Made by a program: the position numbers and the translations under genes
Notes under the pieces: generated by a model
Seen by the model: the letters and a program-made list of their open reading frames with translations, nothing else
What the model was told of the DNA's origin: nothing
Databases searched by the model: none
Assembly: GCA_910588205.1 (NCBI GenBank)
Contig: CAJUQK010000008.1
Coordinates: 2,768-66,767 of the forward strand
From: an uncultured Eggerthellaceae bacterium
Lineage (GTDB): Bacteria > Actinomycetota > Coriobacteriia > Coriobacteriales > Eggerthellaceae
DNA: 64,000 bases
Reading direction: 5' to 3'
In this document: positions 60,414 to 64,000 of the stretch, piece after piece
How the letters are laid out: each line of letters begins with the position of its first letter
Position numbering within the stretch: position 1 is the first letter of the stretch

Positions 60414-62735
60414 TTAATCAGCATCGAGGCTGCGGACGCGACGGGCGTTGCACATAACACCCTTGTAAGGAGCGCCGAATCCGAGCTTACCGATGTTCAT
60501 GTGAGGAACGAGGCTGTTGAAGTTGGACTTCCACACGCCGAACAGGTTGGGCTCTTCGCCGTCCTGCTCAGGGAACCACCAACCATGAGCGCAGTTCAGG
60601 ATGCCTTCCTTCATGACCGGCGTGATCTCAGCCTTGAAGCGAGCCTCGCCGAACATGTTGTACACCTCAACCCAGTCACCCTCAGTGATGCCATACTCCT
60701 CAGCAGTCTTCGGATTGATCTGGACCCAGGGCCACGGATCGATCTGACGCAGAGACGGCACATGACGGTGCTCAGAGTGGAAGGAGCTGTAGCGACGAGA
60801 GCCAGAGGTGGTGATCAGCGGATACTTCTCCTTCTCCTCAGCCGTACGCAGGTCAGAGTACGGAGAGTAGTTCGGCTCCTCGTAGTAGGGCAGCGGATCC
60901 TCGCCCCAGGATTCGTAGAGGATGGAGTATGCCTCGATCTGACCGGTGATGGTGTTGAAGCCAGGCTGGCCGTCGAAGCGGAGGAGGCCCTTGTCATACT
61001 TCTCATACTCGAAGCCATGGGCACCAGGCTGATAGATACCGAGCTCCTGGAAGCTGTTCCAGTCGTAGCCCAGCTCCTTCAGCTGGTCAGAGTAGAAGTC
61101 CTGGGTGGCCTGTTCCAGCAGATCCCAATCCAGCTTGTGCTCATCAGCGGGCTTATACCAGGGGTACCACTCCGGGTTCAAGCGCTGGCCGAAGACCAAG
61201 CAGATCTGAACGTCAGACATGCACTCGCCAACCGTGAGAGCCTTGTTCATGGGGCCCATGAACACGGTGTTGCGGCCGTAGTGGGTCAGGCAGATGCCAG
61301 TGTGCTCTGCCCAGGTGCACATCGGGAGGAAGTAGTCGCCCACAGCCATGGCCGTCGGGGTCATGGTGAGGTCCTGGATGACAACGAACTCGAGCTTCTG
61401 AAGAGCTTTGTGCCAACGCTTCGGCTGAGCGGAGCAGGTGGGAGTCAGGAAGTTGGAGCTGTTGAACCAACCCATCTTCAGAGCGTAGGGCTCGTCGGTT
61501 TCCATGGTGTTCAGGGTCTCGTCAGGCTGAGTGGTAGCCATGCCCGTGGACAGGCCCGGCCAAGCAGCAGCGCCGATACGAAGAGCCCACACCTCGTCGG
61601 ACATAGCGCCGCGCTGGTTCATGCGCCACTTGCCGAGGAGAGCAGACGGAGGACCAAGGGTCAGTCCACCAGGACGATCGATGGAGCCGGAAAGACCAGC
61701 CAGGATGATCATAGCCTGGGACAGCTGAACGCCGTTCTTGTTCTGGTCGAAGGCCAGACCCCATGCCCAGCCGATCGGGCGCTCGGTGCCGATGATGTGA
61801 GCAGCACGCTTGATGGCCTCGACCGGGACCGTGGTGATCTCGGAGACCTTCTCCACCGGATACTCGGCAGCACGAGCCTTGACCTCGTCCAGGCCGTAGA
61901 TCCATTTCTCAGCGAACTCGTGATCGTACTCATCGTTCTGGAACATGAGATTCATGATGCCCAGAGCCATGGCGGTGTCGGTCTGAGGACGGACCTGCAG
62001 CAGCAGGTTGCCGCGGTGAGCACCAACCCAGGTGACGCGGGGGTCGATGTCGATGATATGGGTACCCAAACGCATCATGTCCACCAGGCAGTGGCCGAAG
62101 AAGCCGTCGCCGTTGGAGGGCAGAGGCTCCTTGCCCCAGAGCACGACCCACTTGGAGAGGGTGTACTGCGGGTCAAGGTAGGAGCCGGGCAGGTGACCTG
62201 CATAGTCAAGCTCGGGGTAGCCAGCGCCAAGCACGTAGTCGGCGATGGAGCAACGAGGACCATAGCAAGACCAGCCAGACTGGGTGTAGCAGCAGTTAGG
62301 GGACTGCAGCACAGAGAAGGTCAGAGCGTAGTAGAAGATGCAAGCCTCACGGCCGGTGCCGCCGAAGCAGACGATGGATTCCGGGCCGTAGGTGTTCTGG
62401 AAGTAGCGCACCTTCTCGCAGATGGTGTCGATAGCCTCGTCCCAAGTGGTCTGAACCCACTTGTCCTTACCACGATCCTCGATAGCACGCTTCATCGGGT
62501 GGATGATGCGGCTCGGCGCATACGTGTACTCACGCAGCGCGAGGTTCATGGCGTTCACGCGGCCGGTGGTGATGGGGTTGTCGTCGTCACCCTCGATGCG
62601 GATGAGCTCGCCATCCTTGGTGATGACCTTGACGCCATACCCTACCGGGTGAGATCCCGGAGGAGACCACGTGTTGGAGCGTGTAGCGACGGTGCCGTCT
62701 TCGCGCTCGACTCGCCACTCTTTGCTGTAAGCCAT
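60414..62735 (-). CDS. cytoplasmic molybdopterin enzyme lacking the N-terminal 4Fe-4S site
   Basis: 773 residues from the ATG at 62735 (AAGGAAAAG upstream). DMSO-reductase family fold: Mo-bis-MGD core blocks VKVITKDGELIRIEGDDDNPITTGRVNAMN, FGGTGREACIFYY, HIIDIDPRVTWVGAHRG, and a C-terminal cap ITEGDWVEVYNMFGEARFKAE. The N-terminal Cys-x2-Cys-x3-Cys is replaced by SPPGSHPVGYG, and the usual GRLCxKG is GRVNAMN, so no 4Fe-4S cluster can bind. C157 in SCYGPR aligns with the Sec/Cys metal ligand of formate dehydrogenases. No Tat signal. The large subunit of pyrogallol-phloroglucinol transhydroxylase also lacks this cluster. Here two small proteins replace an Fe-S subunit. Likely a hydroxyl-transfer, hydratase or dehydroxylase-type reaction. 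Confidence 0.85.
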   Translation of the reverse strand: MAYSKEWRVEREDGTVATRSNTWSPPGSHPVGYGVKVITKDGELIRIEGDDDNPITTGRVNAMNLALREYTYAPSRIIHPMKRAIEDRGKDKWVQTTWDEAIDTICEKVRYFQNTYGPESIVCFGGTGREACIFYYALTFSVLQSPNCCYTQSGWSCYGPRCSIADYVLGAGYPELDYAGHLPGSYLDPQYTLSKWVVLWGKEPLPSNGDGFFGHCLVDMMRLGTHIIDIDPRVTWVGAHRGNLLLQVRPQTDTAMALGIMNLMFQNDEYDHEFAEKWIYGLDEVKARAAEYPVEKVSEITTVPVEAIKRAAHIIGTERPIGWAWGLAFDQNKNGVQLSQAMIILAGLSGSIDRPGGLTLGPPSALLGKWRMNQRGAMSDEVWALRIGAAAWPGLSTGMATTQPDETLNTMETDEPYALKMGWFNSSNFLTPTCSAQPKRWHKALQKLEFVVIQDLTMTPTAMAVGDYFLPMCTWAEHTGICLTHYGRNTVFMGPMNKALTVGECMSDVQICLVFGQRLNPEWYPWYKPADEHKLDWDLLEQATQDFYSDQLKELGYDWNSFQELGIYQPGAHGFEYEKYDKGLLRFDGQPGFNTITGQIEAYSILYESWGEDPLPYYEEPNYSPYSDLRTAEEKEKYPLITTSGSRRYSSFHSEHRHVPSLRQIDPWPWVQINPKTAEEYGITEGDWVEVYNMFGEARFKAEITPVMKEGILNCAHGWWFPEQDGEEPNLFGVWKSNFNSLVPHMNIGKLGFGAPYKGVMCNARRVRSLDAD

Positions 62736-62778
62736 ACTTTTCCTTCTTTCTCGCGTTTCCATACTTTATGGAACCTTC

Positions 62779-62798
62779 CCGCATGCGCGAACATGCGG
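62779..62798. promoter_or_regulatory. palindrome in the divergent control region
   Basis: CCGCATG-CGCGAA-CATGCGG, perfect 7-bp arms, 44 bases upstream of the molybdoenzyme start. Candidate operator or leader hairpin. Confidence 0.45.
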
Positions 62799-62850
62799 TC
62801 TTACAAGCCTGCCGACACTACATATATATGCAATGTGCGACAACCTTCCG

Positions 62851-62864
62851 AGCTATCCCTAGCT
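62851..62864. promoter_or_regulatory. second palindrome in the divergent control region
   Basis: AGCTA-TCCC-TAGCT, perfect 5-bp arms, in the AT-richer middle of the intergenic region. It could be a LuxR-type operator for the divergent regulator. Core promoters were not identified with confidence. Confidence 0.35.
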
Positions 62865-63008
62865 AACCCAGAAAGCTGCTTGGAAGCCGATCAGAAACAG
62901 CCTTGGCTGTGACTGGTTACGAAATATAAACAGGAGGGTAAAAATCAGGTCGTATCATCAGTTTGTAATTAGCTTTCAACCCCTCATACTCGCGGGTTGA
63001 TTTTTATC

Positions 63009-64000
63009 ATGACCATTTCTATAATGCCTGTTCAGACGCTCGCATCGCATCAATCTGAAAGGCACCGCTTGTCAACTCCAGAACCGCGGATCACCGTGAG
63101 CATAAAACGGAGCTCCGATGGCTCCCGGGCCACGGGTGAGCTCAATTCGCTCTCCCTTGGATTCGGCATATTCCAAGTCTGGCTCTTCATGGCTGTATAC
63201 AACGGGGCGAAGATGTTCTCTCCGTCCGAGTTGATCCCAGCCTTTCCTTTCCTCCCCCCGGAGATGGCATCCCCTGTGCTCGTAGCCTTCTTACTGGTAG
63301 GGGGCATCGGACTGATCGCCATCGGCGCCACGAACCAACTGCTCCTTCGCTTCTATGTGAGCAAGCGAGCCCTCTTCGCAGCAACCCTCCTTTGCTGCCT
63401 GGGCACCGCACTGCTCTATGGGGGCTGTGTAGCCAATGTCGGTGCTTTGCTCGCCATGATCGCCGGCGCCATCATGGGCATCGGCTCGAGCCTCCTCTTC
63501 ATCATCTGGGGAACCACGTTCGCCCGCTTCCAATTCGCCACCATCGTCCTCAATACCGCTATCTCCTATGTAGTGGGCATCTCCATCTCGGTCGTCTGCG
63601 CGAACTGGGTTCCCTCCCCCATCAGCGGGCTGATCACCATCCTACTGCCCTTGGCATCCATGCCTATCCTCATGAATATGATCCCTCGTCCCTATTACCA
63701 GCGCCACGAAGAACCCATCTTTCGACCACTCTCGGCTAACCGGGTGAATGAGGCATCCTTCCTTGCGCGCTTCGGCTTCCCTGTGCTGGTGGTGGGCATC
63801 ACCTTGGGAGCCCTTCGCAGTGTTTGCATCGGCCAAGTGCTTCCTGAAGGGTCGCTCACCATCCAATTCGCTTTCGGGCTCTCCTGTATCACGTCTTTGG
63901 TCATCTATGTCATGGCCATCGCCATCACGAAGCGCGGGCTGTTCTGGGACACCCTCTTCCGTGTGGTCATGCCCATCACCATGGCAGGGATAGCCAGCAT
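63009..64000 (+). CDS. polytopic membrane protein, probably N-terminal part of a LuxR-type regulator; truncated by window
   Basis: Open from the ATG at 63009 (another at 63024) to the window end, 330 codons. After a ~35-residue polar N-terminus it has at least nine hydrophobic helices in MFS-like arrangement (FQVWLFMAVYNGAKMF; VAFLLVGGIGLIAIGATNQLLL; LCCLGTALLYGGCVANVG). In Eggerthellaceae such N-terminal membrane domains commonly carry a C-terminal LuxR helix-turn-helix and sit divergent from the molybdoenzyme they control, exactly this position. The HTH would lie beyond the window, so a plain transporter remains possible. Confidence 0.7.
   Translation, partial: MTISIMPVQTLASHQSERHRLSTPEPRITVSIKRSSDGSRATGELNSLSLGFGIFQVWLFMAVYNGAKMFSPSELIPAFPFLPPEMASPVLVAFLLVGGIGLIAIGATNQLLLRFYVSKRALFAATLLCCLGTALLYGGCVANVGALLAMIAGAIMGIGSSLLFIIWGTTFARFQFATIVLNTAISYVVGISISVVCANWVPSPISGLITILLPLASMPILMNMIPRPYYQRHEEPIFRPLSANRVNEASFLARFGFPVLVVGITLGALRSVCIGQVLPEGSLTIQFAFGLSCITSLVIYVMAIAITKRGLFWDTLFRVVMPITMAGIAS

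Noticed and set aside
60501..62912. 803-codon plus-strand open frame
   Set aside because: Antisense to the Fe-S-less molybdoenzyme gene, whose family motifs are unambiguous on the other strand.

Overview
The window looks like a chromosomal segment of a gut-type Coriobacteriia, most likely Eggerthellaceae (Actinomycetota). I infer this from gene content, not from a marker search. The signs are GC-rich coding with long antisense open frames, an rpoB-rpoC pair behind a TTGACG/TAAGGT promoter, several molybdopterin-enzyme operons with TorD, NrfD and Fe-S partners, and a polytopic membrane protein in the usual place of an Eggerthellaceae membrane-bound LuxR regulator. No rRNA, tRNA, CRISPR array, transposase or prophage gene was recognised.

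Layout. (1) 1-12107, minus strand: a type VII secretion operon. In transcription order it encodes a Hanks-type Ser/Thr kinase, a small membrane protein, a large anchored Ig-like surface protein, a WXG100 protein, an FHA-bearing EssC ATPase, a DUF4176 protein, two small helical partners and an LXG toxin cut by the left edge. (2) 12415-24554: housekeeping genes glmM, hisE, tcdA, purE, a lipoprotein, rpoC and rpoB. (3) 24693-33030: a B12 locus. A cobalamin riboswitch precedes three DUF4430 (transcobalamin C-terminal-like) surface proteins and a complete ECF transporter; one of the three also carries an alpha/alpha-barrel-like region, so it resembles mammalian intrinsic factor. A corrinoid adenosyltransferase lies just upstream. 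(4) 33155-38794: an MFS transporter, then a small corrinoid-methyltransferase operon (MtaA/UroD-like, DUF2284, RACo-like activator) facing a LysR regulator. (5) 38833-43385: a secreted coiled-coil muralytic protein, an unknown protein, a trigger-factor C-domain-like protein, and tig-slyD. (6) 44028-48969: a Tat-exported molybdopterin oxidoreductase operon. (7) 49195-52179: a toxin-antitoxin pair, an SPFH protein, a GntR regulator and an orphan NrfD-like membrane protein. (8) 52530-59061: a MoxR ATPase fused to a methyltransferase, a VWA protein and a leucine-rich-repeat protein. (9) 59094-64000: a small unknown gene, then a cytoplasmic molybdopterin enzyme without Fe-S cysteines plus two small proteins, and a divergent membrane-regulator-like gene cut by the right edge.

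How it fits together. Regions 3 and 4 form a cobamide block: capture, import, adenosylation, and reductive reactivation of corrinoid methyl-transfer. Regions 6-9 form a respiratory and redox block built around Mo/W enzymes, with a MoxR/VWA cassette that could act as a metalloenzyme maturation machine. The strongest candidates for undescribed biology are the intrinsic-factor-like B12 capture system, the Fe-S-less molybdoenzyme with its two small partners, and the MoxR-methyltransferase fusion with its VWA/LRR partners. A two-copy intergenic repeat occurs at 43.5 kb and 52.4 kb.
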